Assembly: GCF_036324505.1 (NCBI RefSeq)
Contig: NC_086354.1
Location: forward strand, 6,869,295-6,933,294
DNA: 64,000 nucleotides
Reading direction: 5' to 3'
Origin: Eleginops maclovinus
Lineage: Eukaryota > Chordata > Actinopteri > Perciformes > Eleginopidae
Both the position numbers and the translations under genes were made by a program. The notes under the pieces are model-generated. The model saw only the letters and a list, made by a program, of their open reading frames with translations, ran no database searches and had not been told where the DNA came from. Position 1 is the stretch's first letter. Each line of letters opens with the position of its first letter. Positions 38,580 through 49,500 of this stretch are shown in pieces.

Positions 38580-39930
38580 TTTTGGACTTCTGTCTCAACC
38601 TGGTCTTGTGTGGACTCCTCTCCGGTTTCTTTAACTCATCCTCCATCTTTTGGACTTCTGTCTCAAGTACGTCCAGTGTGGACTCCTCCTCCGGTTTCTT
38701 TAGTTCATCCTCCATCTTTTGGATTTCTGTGTCCATCACTGTCTCCCAGCTATGTGGTTTCTCAGCTGGGTCCTCAGTGAACTTTTCCTCCAGGTTGTTT
38801 TTCTCCATCTGATTTTCTTTTGTCGTCTCCATCAAGATGACTTCCTCCACCCCGCTATGATCTGTCTCAACTAGGTCATGTGTGGACTCTTCTGGTTTCT
38901 TTAGTTGATCTTCCACCTTTGGTGTCTCAACTAGGTCATGGTTGGACTCCTCTGGTTTCTTTAGTTCATCTTCCACCTTTGGTGTCTCAACTAGGTCATG
39001 TGGGGACTCCTCTGGTTTCTTTAGTTCATCCTCCACCTTTGGTGTCTCAACTAGGTCATGGTTGGACTCCTCTGGTTTCTTTAGTTCATCTTCCACCTTT
39101 GGTGTCTCAACTAGGTCATGTGGGGACTCCTCTGGTTTCTTTAGTTCATCCTCCATCTTTTGGATTTCGGTCACCATCATTTGCTCCCAGCAATGTGTTT
39201 TCTCAGCCAGGTCCGGAGTTAACTTCTCCTCCAGGTTGTTTTTGACTTCCTCCTCCCCACGGTCTTGCTTCTCAGCCAGGTCCTTTGTGGACATTTCCTC
39301 CAGATGATTCTTCTTGTCCTCAAGATTCGGGATTTTCTCCTTAATCAATTTGGTTAGGGACACCCAGCTCTCTTTTTTCTCTGCTGTGTCTTTTCTAAGG
39401 CTTTTATCTTTCTTAGCCCTTTCAAAGTTTGTCGCCATTGTTGTCTTTGGACACAGCTTTTTCTCTTCCAGGCTCTTTGAAGATTCCTCCTTCAGTGCTT
39501 TGTATTTTTCATGCCAGTTTGTGGACACTGCGAGTGTATGAGAGAGAGAATCCTTCTCTTTTTTCAGAAACACGATTTCAGTGTCCCTCTGTTGGACCAG
39601 TTGCTGCCAGTCAACCTGGGCATTTCTTTGCATCAACTGGTTTGTTTCTGTCAGTCTCCTGATTACATCGTAACCACTCTGGATCCTGCTTTGCATCAGA
39701 TTCTGGTTAATGGGCCAATTCACCTCCCAGTTCCTGTTTCTCACTGCCAGGTCATTTGCGTGCCTTTCCAGTTGTTGATATTTGAACTCCCAGTGTTTAA
39801 TAACCCCTTCCAATAAAGTCTGTCTGCTTAACAGCACGTCGGTGGCCTCTGTGAAACACTTAGCGGCTTCCTCCTTCTCATTTCTACAGCTGACAAGCTC
39901 ACACACTGCTGGGCAATTCATTTCAGCCAT
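37998..39930 (-). CDS. Unrecognised intronless Lys/Glu-rich coiled-coil protein gene, frameshifted near 38.6 kb
   Basis: The first part (39930 down to about 38620) reads 453 codons from an ATG in good context (gccATGg). A second frame of 193 codons (38579-37998) continues the same kind of sequence, so the original product was roughly 640 residues. The N-terminal 150 residues are a mixed, Trp- and Gln-containing helical region; then come Lys/Glu-rich coiled-coil repeats (core MEDELKKPEES...DLVETPKV) and a strongly basic tail (KKKSKREKRQARKQDK) resembling a nuclear localisation signal. The break is explained by two single-base losses, in GAGGAG near 38620 and in CAAAAGATGG near 38585, compared with sister repeats. 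No introns are visible. A candidate AATAAA on the minus strand lies at 37754-37749. I do not recognise the family. It could be a real lineage-specific gene with assembly errors, or a young pseudogene. Confidence 0.6.
38881..39165 (-). repeat. 60-bp coding minisatellite in the coiled-coil gene
   Basis: Almost five head-to-tail 60-bp units encode 20-residue repeats (EDELKKPEESxHDLVETPKV, with x = T, N or P). Units alternate N/P, giving a 120-bp higher-order period. Positions 38912-39035 repeat exactly at a 120-bp offset. Degenerate relatives of the unit continue at 38575-38730 and around 39156-39170 with the variant core QKMEDELKKPEE. The exact multiple of three keeps the frame open. Confidence 0.9.
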
Positions 39931-40254
39931 GGCAAGTTAGTTTTAGACTTGTGTTGTGCGTAGGTAGATTAATGGAAGTGTTTCTGTGCGTGAACGGGTT
40001 TCTTTGTAGAAGACGGTAAATGTCTTTAGTGCACTTTTTCTCTGTATGAGACTGTGTTGTTCTTATGATGAATGTGGTTTTCTTTCGAAGTTAATCCAGT
40101 GATTTCGAATGACCTGTGATTAAGACGACCTGTTCCTACAGAAAGCAGAGTAGGAATGAATATCCCTCCTGCAGCTTTGTACTGTATACCCTATTACCTT
40201 AGAATGTTCAAGATCAAAGTACAATCAACTGGCTTTGATGGTGTTATCTGCTGA

Positions 40255-40330
40255 TGATGTCATAAATTCTGCTGAAGAAGTGATGACATCATCAGCATAT
40301 AAACTATGACATCATCACCAGATGATGTCA
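40255..40330. promoter_or_regulatory. Cluster of four CRE-like octamers upstream of the coiled-coil gene
   Basis: TGATGTCA occurs at 40255-40262 and 40323-40330, and its reverse complement TGACATCA at 40284-40291 and 40307-40314. All four lie within 76 bp, in an alternating inverted arrangement, about 330-400 bp upstream of the minus-strand ATG. They differ by one base from the CREB/ATF consensus TGACGTCA. A TATAAA-like run (40299-40303) lies between the middle sites. A role as a promoter element is inference. Confidence 0.4.
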
Positions 40331-40742
40331 CGATGTACACACGTGCTTCTTTATCATGGCCTTCAAAAATGGATTCTTAAGTGATGTGTAAAATAACAAT
40401 ACTCAACACCATGTTCACTTCAAGTATTTCAATACATTATGAATATGTTAATGAACCTAAAATGTAAAATAAATTGATTACTTTGTTCTTTGTCATGTCT
40501 ATATTTTCTACTGATTTCTGACGTGTTATGAATCACTGATCAGGTGGAACTTTGTAGATGCGCTTTGCAATTTAAATGTGTTGATTAAGTACACTTAATA
40601 AAGTATTTGCAACAGTCAACTTAATCAACAAATAAGTCATTTACTGGAATCTCTGCTATGATACATTTTGTAACACCAAACATTTTAATCTGACGTGAAC
40701 TCTCTCACTCACTCACTCACTCACTCACTCATACACACATAC

Positions 40743-40853
<111 letters not shown>

Positions 40854-41098
40854 TCACACTCACTCACTTCCTCACTCATGTAATAATACAGACACACACA
40901 CTCTCAAGAACACACATACACACACACACAAACAATAACACACAAACACACACACACACCCACATACTCTCACACACAGAACAGGGCACGTAACAGGGAG
41001 AAAATGCCTTGTTGATGCCAGAGGTCAGACGAGAATGGCCATTAGTTTGAACTTTTCTAAGTTGATAGAAAACAGTAAATCAAATAACCGCTAGTTAC

Positions 41099-42095
41099 AA
41101 TAATATATTATACATCACTGGATGAGCAATAACTCCCTCCAACTAAATAGCAGCAAATCAGAGGCCATTCTCATTAGAAGGCCACAAAAATTACTCAAAG
41201 CTGACATCCCTTAAATCATCATCAATGGCCACTCCATTCCTCTCTTCCCTTTTGTAACAAGCCTAGGTGTCAAACTGGACTCATCCCTTTCTTTTCAAAC
41301 ACACATCAAGACTATCTACAAAGCTTATTACTACCACCTGAGGAACATCTCCAAAATGCGACAGTCTGCAAACCGGACGCAGAAAAACTGGTCCATGCCT
41401 TTGTCACCTCTCGCTTTGACTACTGCAATTCTCTGCTTGCAGGCCTACCAACAAAACAACTCAAAGACTGCAATATGTACAAAACAGTGCTGCCCAAATT
41501 CTCACAAAAACACGCAAATCAGAACACATCACCCCGATCGTTCACTCACTCCACTGGCTCCCTGTAACCCACCGGATCAACTACAAAGTCCTTATCGTGG
41601 TCTACAAATCCATTGACCACACAGGCCCCACCTACCTACAGGACTTGCTTACTAAACAACATTCACAAACATCACGCACCCTCAGGTCATCCAGCACCAA
41701 TCTCTTAGCTGTTTCCCAGACAAAACTGGCCAGCATGGGAGACCGTGCATGGGAGACTGGCCAGCATGGGAGACCACATCTATTGAATCAGCTTCCAGAA
41801 GACTTAAGGACCTCTGTATCCATCTCGGTCTTTAAGAAAAGCCTCAAGACCCTCCTATTCCTTACCGCGTTTTACAGACTGTCCTTTATTTTGTATTTTT
41901 ATGGTCTTAACCTTTTTCTTTTATCTTTTTAAAACTCAGCTCCGTGGTTTGATTTCTTTAAATGTATTTTATTAAACATGTTCCTTAGATAACTTTTTAT
42001 TTCATTTTATTTTTTTTATACTCCCTCATAGCATTGTGAAGCACCTTGAGACAATGTTGCTTTTAAAGTGTACTATAAAAATACAATGTATTATT
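41099..42095 (+). mobile_element. Non-LTR retrotransposon (LINE) 3' fragment
   Basis: Broken frames give the C-terminal end of a jockey/CR1/L2-type reverse transcriptase: WMSNNSLQLNSSKSEAILI (41118), VTSLGVKLDSSLSFQTHIK, YHLRNISKM, then TYLQDLLTKQ, LRSSSTNLL and the terminal SISVFKKSLKTLLF (to about 41870). An in-frame stop and at least two frameshifts are present. The 3' tail ends in an ATTATTATA-type stretch near 42090. A 20-bp segment (ACTGGCCAGCATGGGAGACC) is duplicated 31 bp apart at 41725 and 41756. The 5' end is truncated, as is usual for LINEs. Confidence 0.8.
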
Positions 42096-42098
42096 ATA

Positions 42099-42333
42099 AG
42101 GTATGCAGAAGACCATCTCTGAGTGCACAACATGTCAAACCTTGAAGCAGATGAGCTACAGCAGCAGAAGACCACACTTGGTACAATTCCTGTCAGCTAA
42201 GAACAGGAAACTGAGGCTACAATTTGCACACCCTCAACAAAATAGGACAATAGAATATGTTGCTTTGTCTGATGAGTCCCGATTTCTGCTGCAACATTTC
42301 GAGGGTAATTTCAGAATTTGGCAAATAATTCCC
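42099..42333 (+). pseudogene. Tc1-like transposase internal fragment (family C)
   Basis: It reads MQKTISECTTCQTLKQMSYS, then SAKNRKLRLQFA and ALSDESRFLLQHFEGNFRIW, the second DNA-binding helix region followed by the first catalytic Asp motif of a Tc1 transposase. The similarity ends around 42333; the second Asp and Glu are absent and neither terminal repeat is present. It appears to be the same family and orientation as the fragment at 37406. Confidence 0.75.
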
Positions 42334-42426
42334 CCTGACTGCGCGATCAGAAATTGTAGGAACCAATATTTGGGGGATCTTGTGCCAAAACATGCCAAGT
42401 CAGAATGTCTTGGCCTCTGTGGTGAT

Positions 42427-42470
42427 AATAAAGCCTCTGCTACACAAATAAAATACTGTAAAAAAAAAAA
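42427..42470 (+). other. Two AATAAA signals followed by an A11 tract
   Basis: AATAAA occurs at 42427-42432 and 42447-42452, and an uninterrupted run of 11 A residues at 42460-42470. This looks like a reverse-transcribed 3' end with its poly(A) tail, lying just after non-Tc1 sequence (42334-42426) that follows the transposase fragment. It could also be chance in AT-rich DNA. Confidence 0.35.
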
Positions 42471-42536
42471 GATACTATGTACAGTAGGGAGATGTAGCAC
42501 CTCAAAGATAACTTGCAGAAGTATGTCTCTAACATA

Positions 42537-44141
42537 CAGTGGGGCAAAAAAGTATTTAGTCAGCCACCAATTGTGCAAGTTCTCCCATTTAAAAAGATGA
42601 GAGAGGCCTGTAATTTTCATCATAGGTACACTTCAACTATGAGAGACAGAATGAGAAAAAAAAATCCAGGAAATCACATTGTAGGATTTTTAATGAATTC
42701 ATTGGTAAATTCCTCTGTAAAATAAGTATTTGGTCACCTACAAACAAGCAAGATTTCTGGCTCTCACAGACCTGTTACTTCTTCTTTAAGAGGCTCCTCT
42801 GTCCTCCACTCGTTACCTGTATTAATGGCACCTTTTTGAACTCGTTATCAGTATAAAAGACACCTGTCCACAACCTCAAACAGTCATACTCCAAACTCCA
42901 CTATGGCCAAGACCAAAGAGCTGTCAAAGGAGACCAGAGACAAAATTGTAGACCTGCACCAGGCTGGGAAAACTGAATCTGCAATAGGTAAGCAGCTTGG
43001 TGTGAAGAAATCAACTGTGGGAGCAATTATTAGAAAATGGAAGACATAAAAGACCACTGCTAATCTCCCTCCATCTGGGGCTCCACGCAAGATCTCACCC
43101 CGTGGGGTCAAAATGATCACAAGAACGGTGAGCAAAAATCCCAGAACCACACGGGGGGACCTAGTGAATGACCTGCAGAGAGCTGGGACCAAAGTAACAG
43201 AGGCTACCATCAGTAACACACTACGCCGCCAGGGACTTAAATCCTGCAGTTCCAGACATGTCCCCCTGCTTAAGCCAGTACATGTCCAGGCCCGTCTGAA
43301 GTTTGCTAGAGGGCATTTGGATGATCCAGAAGAGGATCTGGAGAATGTCATATGGTCAGATGAAACCAAAATAGAGCTTTTTGGTAAAAACTCAAGTCGT
43401 CGTGTTTGGAGGAGAAAGAATGCAGAGTTGCATCCAAAGAACACCATACCTACTGTGAAGCATGGGGATGGAAACATCATGCTTTGGGGCTGTTTCTCTG
43501 CAAAGGGACCAGGACGACTGATCCGTGTAAAGGAAAGAATGAATGGGGCCATGTATCGTGAGATTTTGAGTGAAAACCTCCTTCCATCAGCAAGGGCACT
43601 GAAGATGAAGCGTGGCTGGGTCTTTCAGCATGACAGTGATCCCAAACACACCGCCAGGGCAACGAAGGAGTGGCTTCGTAAGAAGCATTTCAAGGTCCTG
43701 GAGTGGCCTAGCCAGTCTCCAGATCTCAACCCCATAGAAAATCTTTGGAGGGAGTTGAAAGTCCGTGTTGCCCAGTGACAGCCCCAAAACATCACTGCTT
43801 TAGAGGAGATCTGCATGGAGGAATGGGCCAAAATACCAGCAACAGTGTGTGAAAACCTTGTGAAGACTTACAGAAAACGTTTGACCTCTGTCATTGCCAA
43901 CAAAGGGTATATAACAAAGTATTGAGATGAACTTTTGTTATTGACCAAATACTTATTTTCCACAATCATTTGAAAATTAATTCATTTAAAATCCTACAAT
44001 GTGATTTTCTGGATTGTTTTTTCTCATTCTGTCTCTCATAGTTGAGGTATACCTATGATAAAAATTACAGGCCTCTCTCATCTTTTTAAATGGGAGAACT
44101 TGCACAATTGGTGGCTGACTAAATACTTTTTTGCCCCACTG
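42537..44141 (+). mobile_element. Tc1-like DNA transposon, full-length copy (family A, 1605 bp)
   Basis: Full length for a Tc1 element, flanked by TA target duplications (42535-42536 and 44142-44143). The inverted repeats are about 205-210 bp. Each holds an outer direct repeat (CAGTGGGGCAAAAAAGTATT) and an inner one (AAATAAGTATTTGGTCA near 42721, complement near 43943-43960), which is the IR/DR arrangement used for transposase binding in fish Tc1 elements. It inserted next to an older Tc1 fragment. The two terminal repeats differ at only a few positions, which suggests a fairly recent insertion. Confidence 0.96.
42903..43925 (+). pseudogene. Tc1 DD34E transposase with two premature stops
   Basis: One continuous 340-codon frame, the normal length for Tc1 transposase, is interrupted only by TAA at 43047-43049 (TAC, Tyr, in the sister copy) and TGA at 43776-43778 (probably CGA before). 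N-terminal helix-turn-helix DNA-binding region: [19 protein letters not shown]. Catalytic motifs: WSDET (first Asp), [10 protein letters not shown] (second Asp) and [11 protein letters not shown] (Glu), with 34 residues between the second Asp and the Glu. The frame ends at TGA 43923-43925. The enzyme would cut and paste the element at TA sites; as read it is inactive. No frameshifts are present. Confidence 0.93.
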
Positions 44142-44143
44142 TA

Positions 44144-46339
44144 TAGGCAGTGAGAAAAAAAAAATATGGTCTCTATGTTTTTTAGGGAGCGCTCACACGG
44201 ACGCACAAGATACTTTTAAGGTGAGTTGATAGAAGGCCTTGAAAATCAATGTGCGGTGGTTAAATTTCCCCTGGGTGTTGCAGGGGGATGATGCTCATCA
44301 AGCAAGTAACAACTACAGGCCCAAGATACCATAGAATTACTCTGAGAAAATGAGAACTCCACTAACTGTGCATACAGCCAAAATGGGAAGCAGTAATGAC
44401 TACGCAGAAGGAAACTTTGATATACACTACATTTCTGGTCTGCAGGGTTTCCAACTATGAAACTGATTGGGATGCTGTGAGAGTAAAATGAAGGGCAAAG
44501 GTACACATTTCAAGTTCTGGCAGTGGCTGAAGCTTAGATGTTTTTAGTATTTTGAATGAAATGGCGAAGTATCCGCACAGAAATGGCAATCATATTGGTT
44601 GTTGTGTGCCCTAAAACACTTTGTTCAGTTTAATAGCTTCTGATCTCTTTCTCTTCCTTGATGTCCTCCTGACAGTCCGCCTTCCTCACTTTCTTTCACT
44701 TCCTCCCTGTCCAGTCTGGTCTGTACTGGACAAAGGAAAGCCCATCAACAAGACATCAAGATAAACATTAAAGTAGTTTGAGCTTGACAAGAAAATAAGA
44801 GTCATCCATCAAAGGGGCTTGGCTACTTACAGAACATGTCAAAGAACCCCTTGGGTTCCCCACAGTTGCCTAGCTCGCCTAAATTTAGGGCACCGAACCA
44901 GAACATTGCCATCAGGCAGACAGCAAACTGAGAGAGAGAGCAGAAAAAGGTGTCGAATGTTGTGGTTTTTTGTTAACATTGCTGACCGGCTCCTGGAGAG
45001 GATTGCACATTTCAGGGAGAAGACAGTCTTCATCTTAATATCAGGCCTCTGGGATTTGCACTAATCTTCCTACTTCAGGTTTCCCCTGACATATCTGACG
45101 TCAGAGTTGATCATTTTTAGTTCAAACTATCATAATAATGCTTAATTTAGCTTGCACGTGTGAGTCACATCAGTTGTTGTCCATTCTTTTGTCATAGATA
45201 AGCCAATGTTCATGCAGTTCTGTTAACACACAACCCTGTCCTGATAAAATGTCACTTGAATGAGATTGTTTGCTTGGTTATAAATCATTCTTTCTACTGT
45301 ATAAAGCTACAATGCACATCATGCTGTTGATGCCATATATTATGCTTTGCTACTTTTTAGTTTAGTCTGACATTAAGGGGGTCATTTAGGGAAGACGGCT
45401 TTGACCCAAGTCACATGCATTAATCATCTTATTTAAGTAAATTCTTTATCATGAGGACGTGTTAAGGCAGTCATATAATGAGCATAGCTTTAGAAACCAG
45501 TGAGGCTTCTGCTAAATCTGTGTCAAAACACAAAAGTATGTATCTCGGGGTGGCTCATTTTTACAATTTTTATTGTTGACAAGACTGATTTTTGAATGTC
45601 AGACTTGTCAAAAAAGCATTACGCTTATTATTATTATCTAAATGTTAGTTTCTTCTCAGGGATTTTTTTAAATGGCAATTACAAATGTCCATGAAAACAG
45701 GTAGAATTACACCTACTGAATATCTTCAGCACTTTTTATCCTTAGTTGTTTAATCCTGAATCACAAGCAGTTCCTTTTAGCAGTTTAACCAGTTTTTAAC
45801 AACTCTTAAACTCAAGACTCACAGGAAGGGCAGGGCAATGTCCAAGCAGAATAACCAGAAGGGAAAGGGTGGAAGATAGGTCAAGGCCAAGCAGAGGATT
45901 GGTAAACCGGTATTTTCGAAACAAACGAGGAAATAAGGACACAGAAACGGATGTCAAAGTTCAACCCAGAAGGCTGGGGGGTGTTCCTGGTTACAGGCAA
46001 GATATGCAGGGCAGGCACGATTGGCAACAGGGAAACAATCAAGTGCTTGAGAGTCTTGCACAAGTGGCGTACAACAATCTGACAATGAGTGGCTGACATG
46101 AAAGGCTTATACACCGGCTTGATTGAAGATGAGATGCAGCTGGGAGACCAGGTGAGCTGATGCGGTGGAGAGAGGTGAGTGGAAAGCACTGAGACAACCA
46201 TTAGTGGAAAAGACCAGCCGTGACATACAGTATTTCAGTAAGTCTACGTAGTTAATTCCATGGCTGCATCCCAATTACATTCAATCAAAACACAGCACTG
46301 ACATTGACACTAGTGACATCCAGTATTGGCTTTTTTTGG
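44144..46339. other. No gene recognised
   Basis: Short frames only. 45860-46210, with phrases such as GAAACAATCAAGTGCTTGAG and AGCTGGGAGACCAGGTGAGC, looks like a dispersed repeat, but I cannot name it. Confidence 0.35.
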
Positions 46340-46535
46340 CAGCATTAGCTCAGTGTGTAGGAATTACCTTGGGAACTGAAGGGATCCGTTCAACTCCTGA
46401 ATGGACCAAAATACAGTGTGGACTGGTAGCTGGAGAGGTTCCAGTTCAACACCCGTACACTTGAGCAAAAACACCAAACCATCCAACTCCCCACTAATGC
46501 AAGTGTATAGGTCCTGTCTATCACACAAATATTAC
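46340..46535 (+). mobile_element. tRNA-derived SINE (diverged)
   Basis: The head has an A-box-like TTAGCTCAGTGTGTAGG (46345-46361) and a B-box-like GGATCCGTTCAACTCC (46382-46397), i.e. an internal RNA polymerase III promoter. It is followed by a body (GGACTGGTAGCTGGAGAGG..., then TGTATAGGTCCTGT) that I recall from a common percomorph SINE. It cannot be a functional tRNA gene. Confidence 0.7.
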
Positions 46536-49500
46536 TAGCAAAACTCCTTGGGGATTAATAAGGTATTTTCAGTTTGAATGTAAGGTGTAGTGGGAGCCTG
46601 TTTTCACTGGTCAGAAATGTTCCGCCCAGAATTAGTACATGGGGCATTGGAAAGAATTTTTTTTCTAGCAGAAACCTAATGGGGCAAGACACAGGACTAA
46701 CTAAGTCATATGGAACCAGGTAATGGGTTCAAAATGAAGAAAAATGCATGAATATCTAACAAAAAGTGTTTGGTTTTATGAGAAACAAAATAGAAGTCCC
46801 TGTAGTTAAAAAGGTTCATCAAGTATTAGCATAAGCTAACAATGACTCAGAATTGAATCTAAGGCCTCTAAGGAAACCCTTTACCTTGCATTTATTTCCT
46901 TGGTTTTTCTATTATATCCACTTCAATTTCTCTCTGGGGAAAGTCCAAGACGTTGTGCATAATAAAACTTTATGAGAAATGCAACAGAAGAACGCTCCTC
47001 TAATTGGTCTTCTTAAGGTTAGAAAGGTTAGAAATCCTGACAGACAGGTAAGGATAATGAGCCCAGATAGAAAGAAGAGAAAAACAAGGTAATTCACATC
47101 ATGACTCTTTGGCAGTGGACAAAAGGCTTCTGCCACTCGCAGGAAAGGCTCTTAGCAAAGACATAAAGTCACCTTGTGGCCTCCATTCTGTTTTGCTCTC
47201 ATCTGTAAAGTGCTCCTCATCTTACCAAATCATAAGCACTTAAAGTTATGTTAGGTAACACCTAGCTCAGTCACATCTGGTTTCATAGCACACCCTGAGC
47301 CTTGATGATAATGAAATCGCTTTTAGCTGACACGGGGCAACTATCACGTTCCCAGTCAGGTGAAGATAACTGGCCTGTTGCCATGTTTTCCCATCACACA
47401 GGGCTGAGGTAAGAAACCCTTGCCAACTATACAGGGTTCAGTTGCTGAGCACATACAGTGTAGTGCAGCCTCCTCTCATTCCTCATGCGTGAAAATCCTA
47501 AAAGCACAGCAAGGACCTACAGCACCATTCATCAATGCCAGATTGTAGGCCAGAACCCATTACTTAAGGAGCGTTTTGTCCTTCCACAGCAATACTCACC
47601 ACTGAGAACAGCACTGAAGTGGTCAACCTGCTGTTTGAGGGTACGAACAGTCAAAAAAGGGGCAGAGGTTACATGCATGCTTTCTTAACATTTGTTCAAA
47701 AAATCTGAGTAAAACTGTGCTTTTGTCAAACTTTGTTCCCACAGCACCATCAAAATCACTTGATCAGCCAGGAGAAACAGTTGAGTATTGAGCGATCCAT
47801 GCGTTCATGGGTAATTAAATATCCAATTTAATCAGCTAAGAGGCAGGTAGAATTAATCAGGTCCAATTAATCAGCCCTTCCCTTTTTTCGTTTGAGATTT
47901 TGGCGTGTAAGTTCAATTCAAGCAGCCAAGCATATGAGATCTTGCTTCTAGTGAGTTTTTCTATCTATTTTGCTGTCCAAACGAAAAAACACAGAAGACT
48001 AATCGCTTTTATTAGCCGCTTTGATTTGGGGGGGTATATCCACACAAAATAAGGTGGTACTTTAAATAAAGGGGGGTCAGAGGTGTTATTGTGTAACTAC
48101 AGAAATCATTAAATGAGGTGGAAGCTGCATTTTCTTCTCGGCTGTGTGAGCAGTGATCCGAGTGACGCTCGTACAAAAGGGAGTGCGTAGGGGGGTAAGC
48201 CTTTTTTTCCGCTTAATATCGCTTCAGTTCTTTCTTCCTCTATTCACCATATTTAATTATCTTCAGTAAATTGAGTGGAAAAAAACAGCTTGAGAATGAA
48301 ACAGCGAGCTGGGGTCTTCATGTGTGTCTGCAGGAGGAATCTTGAGGTTAGTCAACTGTAACTGTGCTGATTAAAACAACTCCGGAAATCACGGTGAGGA
48401 AAACTCAGGCACACACTATTTTGCTGACATTGGGCCAAATGCAGCAAGATTTTCTACATGTAATAAGTTGTTTTTAAAAGTTGTCAGTTTTAGCTTTACA
48501 GGTCAATTAAAAAGCATCTAAGAGCCATATGTAAGCCATTAAGAAGCTGAACACAGAAAACTGAATCCTCCAATAGGAATCAATGGACCTAGAGTATTTA
48601 TTAATAATTAATAATAGAATTTACTCAAATATAATGGTCTTAATTTGATTATATCTGAATGACAGACTGAAATAGATACATTGTGACCTCATCAGATGTG
48701 TAAGGGTGTATCACGGTTTATAATTCATTTCGACTAAGCATATTTTAAATCAAGTTGCAATTAAGAATTAGAAGCTTGAAAAACTTAACTGCGCAACGAT
48801 GACATATTTTTATACAAATGCTTAAAATGCTGTTCTAGGAGCTTTCAAAGTTTGACTTGGATTGGGCTTTGATAAAGTTGCTTACTGCTCTGGCTCTAAT
48901 ACAATTATGAAGTTTTTGACTCTAAGTGGCTTTTATTTACACTTTTTACAAGCAGTGTACACAGGCAGTTTTCCTTAATTACCAATAACTTACATATTTC
49001 GAATCTCAGCGCTCCTGTCCTTGGTTCAGCAATTAAACGTAAAGTAGTTTTGTGCAACATTGGTATTGAGGCTACCATAGGCTGGTAAAAGATGTGGTTA
49101 TTGGAAATTGGAAAACTCAAGTATATGACCTGGAGGTGGGCTTATAGTGCCCAAAAAAGTGAAATTAGCTTTGGAAAACTGATGATCATCACTTGGCTTC
49201 GCCTCAGCACTTTTTAGCATCTTTCAACACCTTGTTTAGTTTAGCAGACCAAAAAGTAAACTGTTTTGTTTCAGTCTCACCATTTTTCTTCCGGAAGTAG
49301 CAGCCAGCTGTAAAAAATCCCAATACAATTCTTGCATATTCCCAGAAAGCAAACAGATACAGACAGCAACTAGGTGGAGAACATACTGGAACATTTAACT
49401 GATTAAGAGTCAAATATTTCCTTCAGGAGTGGTGGAGACCAAAACAGAGCTAAAAGGAGAGTGAAATGTAGACTTACATTCAACAAGTCAGCAAAAACAC

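Noticed and set aside
38005..39816. Plus-strand frames of 209, 121 and 101 codons rich in Ser/Leu/Phe
   Set aside because: They are antisense to the Lys/Glu-rich coiled-coil gene; open antisense frames are expected from GAA/GAG/AAG-rich coding sequence and from the 60-bp repeat.
42884..43552. 222-codon minus-strand frame
   Set aside because: Antisense to the Tc1 transposase, and repeated in the other copy of the element; no domain of its own.
45881..46201. 106-codon minus-strand frame
   Set aside because: Lies in sequence that resembles a dispersed repeat and has no recognisable domain.
46340..46420. tRNA gene
   Set aside because: A and B boxes are present, but the cloverleaf stems do not pair and a SINE body follows; it is a SINE head.
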